33,513 nt of DNA from Akkermansia sp. (lineage in GTDB: Bacteria; Verrucomicrobiota; Verrucomicrobiia; Verrucomicrobiales; Akkermansiaceae), in contig JAFQDN010000006.1 of assembly GCA_017415995.1 (NCBI GenBank), positions 1 to 33,513 on the forward strand, in the 5' to 3' direction. The stretch's first letter is position 1. Every line of letters begins with the position of its first letter. Shown here piece after piece: positions 32,781 to 33,513 of this stretch. Made by a program: the position numbers and the translations under genes. The notes under the pieces were generated by a model. It worked only from the letters and a program-made list of their open reading frames with translations. It made no database searches and was not told the DNA's origin.

Positions 32781-33513
32781 GCGCGAATTTGCCGATTTCC
32801 AAAACTTGCCGGCTTCAAGCCGTTGCGCGGGGCTTATATAGCGGGTGCGCAGCAGGGTGAGGTCGCGGTGCCCCATTTCTAACTGCAGTTCAGGCAGGTT
32901 GCGGAAGTGGGCGGCGTGGTAGGTGGCAAAGGTGTGCCGGCATACATCCGGCACCCAGTGGGTGAACCCGGCTGCGCGCCGCAGTGCTTGCCAGCGCTGC
33001 TGCCAGTTGCGCGGTATATGCTTTTCTTGCGGACGTAGCTTGTGCACGCCTCGCAGTGGGACAACTCGCCCGCCTCCGGTTTTGCTTTTGTGTGGGCGGA
33101 TGATGACCACTCCCTCCTGCCAGCAGAAGTCTTCTTCCCGTAAACGGCTTACCTCCGCAGGGCGTATGCCGCTGTAGAGCATGAGGTTAAGGGATAATTT
33201 CATGTCGCGGTGTTCTTCTTGTTCGGTGGCCTCTTGCAAGCGAGCCACATCCTCAAGGGGCAGGGGCTCTTTGGGTGTTTCCGGCACGTTGGGGGCTTCT
33301 ATGCGCGCCACGGGGTTGGCATCACTCCACTCCATGCGGATTCCGTAGGCAAAGATGCTGTGCAAGATGGCGCGAGCTTTCGCGTAGCTGCTCTTGCTGT
33401 GCCCGAACCCTTTTTGCAGCAATTCTCTGCATTGCGCCGTGCTCATGCTGCGCAGCGGTTGCTCCGCTATGCCCTCCATTTTCAGAAATTTGCGTAAATA
33501 ATAGCGCAAATCC
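32766..33513 (-). CDS. Tyrosine recombinase/integrase, C-terminal part (N-terminus off right edge)
   Basis: The frame enters from the right edge and ends at 32766. About 248 residues are visible, beginning DLRYYLRKFLK, so roughly the first hundred residues are missing. The core-binding domain (ending ANPVARIEAPNV) is followed by the catalytic domain. Numbering from the TTG at 33509, it has R116 in SGIRPAEV, K143 in the beta-hairpin HKSKTGG, R191 in DVCRHTFATY, H214 in MGHRD and nucleophile Y224 in RTRYISP. The first histidine of the HxxR box reads D188 (DVCR), a tolerated variation in some relatives. It ends 69 nt from tRNA-Arg, which suggests that an integrated element extends to the right, beyond the window. 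Confidence 0.88.
   Translation of the reverse strand, partial: DLRYYLRKFLKMEGIAEQPLRSMSTAQCRELLQKGFGHSKSSYAKARAILHSIFAYGIRMEWSDANPVARIEAPNVPETPKEPLPLEDVARLQEATEQEEHRDMKLSLNLMLYSGIRPAEVSRLREEDFCWQEGVVIIRPHKSKTGGGRVVPLRGVHKLRPQEKHIPRNWQQRWQALRRAAGFTHWVPDVCRHTFATYHAAHFRNLPELQLEMGHRDLTLLRTRYISPAQRLEAGKFWKSANSRSALR

Noticed and set aside
1..33513. Circular plasmid or excised element, because both edges hold integrase pieces
   Set aside because: The frames do not join, part of the protein would be missing, and the content includes essential chromosomal genes such as cysS and pgsA.
1..33513. CRISPR arrays, rRNA, insertion sequences and classical riboswitches
   Set aside because: No regularly spaced repeats, transposase genes or recognisable rRNA segments were seen; no preQ1 riboswitch was evident near the queuosine genes.

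Overview
The window reads as a stretch of bacterial chromosome, most likely from the Verrucomicrobiota and probably Akkermansia-like. The evidence is the tyrosine recombinase type at both edges (I know this family from Akkermansia), a glycogen branching enzyme of the eukaryote-like GH13_8 type, and single-copy housekeeping genes (miaB, cysS, queC, queF, metF, pgsA, tRNA-Arg) among Verrucomicrobia-style secreted and TPR proteins. No phage structural genes, CRISPR array, replication origin or insertion sequence was found.

Layout. 1-262: first 87 codons of a leftward tyrosine recombinase that runs off the edge. 263-604: gene-free stretch with a 21-bp imperfect inverted repeat bracketing 152 bp. 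605-7062: complete type I restriction-modification operon hsdM-hsdS-hsdR. 7157-9481 (minus): miaB and a secreted transglutaminase-like protein, closed by a terminator. 9667-11772 (minus): MFS transporter and short-chain dehydrogenase, each with its own promoter. 11915-12718 (plus): secreted ankyrin-repeat protein with a Cys-Glu-rich N-terminus. 12808-16866 (minus): four-gene operon of lipoprotein substrate-binding protein, ABC ATPase, permease and FAD-linked oxidase. 17046-19548 (minus): cysS-queF-queC. 19693-24190 (plus): secreted gluzincin-type protease, glycogen branching enzyme, and a membrane-anchored endonuclease/exonuclease/phosphatase-fold protein. 24226-28977 (minus): pgsA, a lipoprotein, an M23 peptidase and a large TPR protein, an envelope cluster. 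29106-32566 (plus): a membrane-anchored coiled-coil protein, metF, a membrane-anchored helical protein and an unknown helical protein. 32625-32696: tRNA-Arg(CCT). 32766-33513 (minus): C-terminal three quarters of a second tyrosine recombinase.

Two signals deserve most attention. First, the inverted repeat between the left recombinase and hsdM has the geometry of a small invertible element. A TTGACT -35-like box lies at its inner edge and would point at hsdM after inversion, so restriction-modification expression could be phase variable. Second, eight protein genes share a sigma-70-like promoter whose -10 box ends only 6-10 nt before the start codon, which predicts leaderless or nearly leaderless mRNAs. 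The same promoters move several gene starts downstream of the longest open frame.
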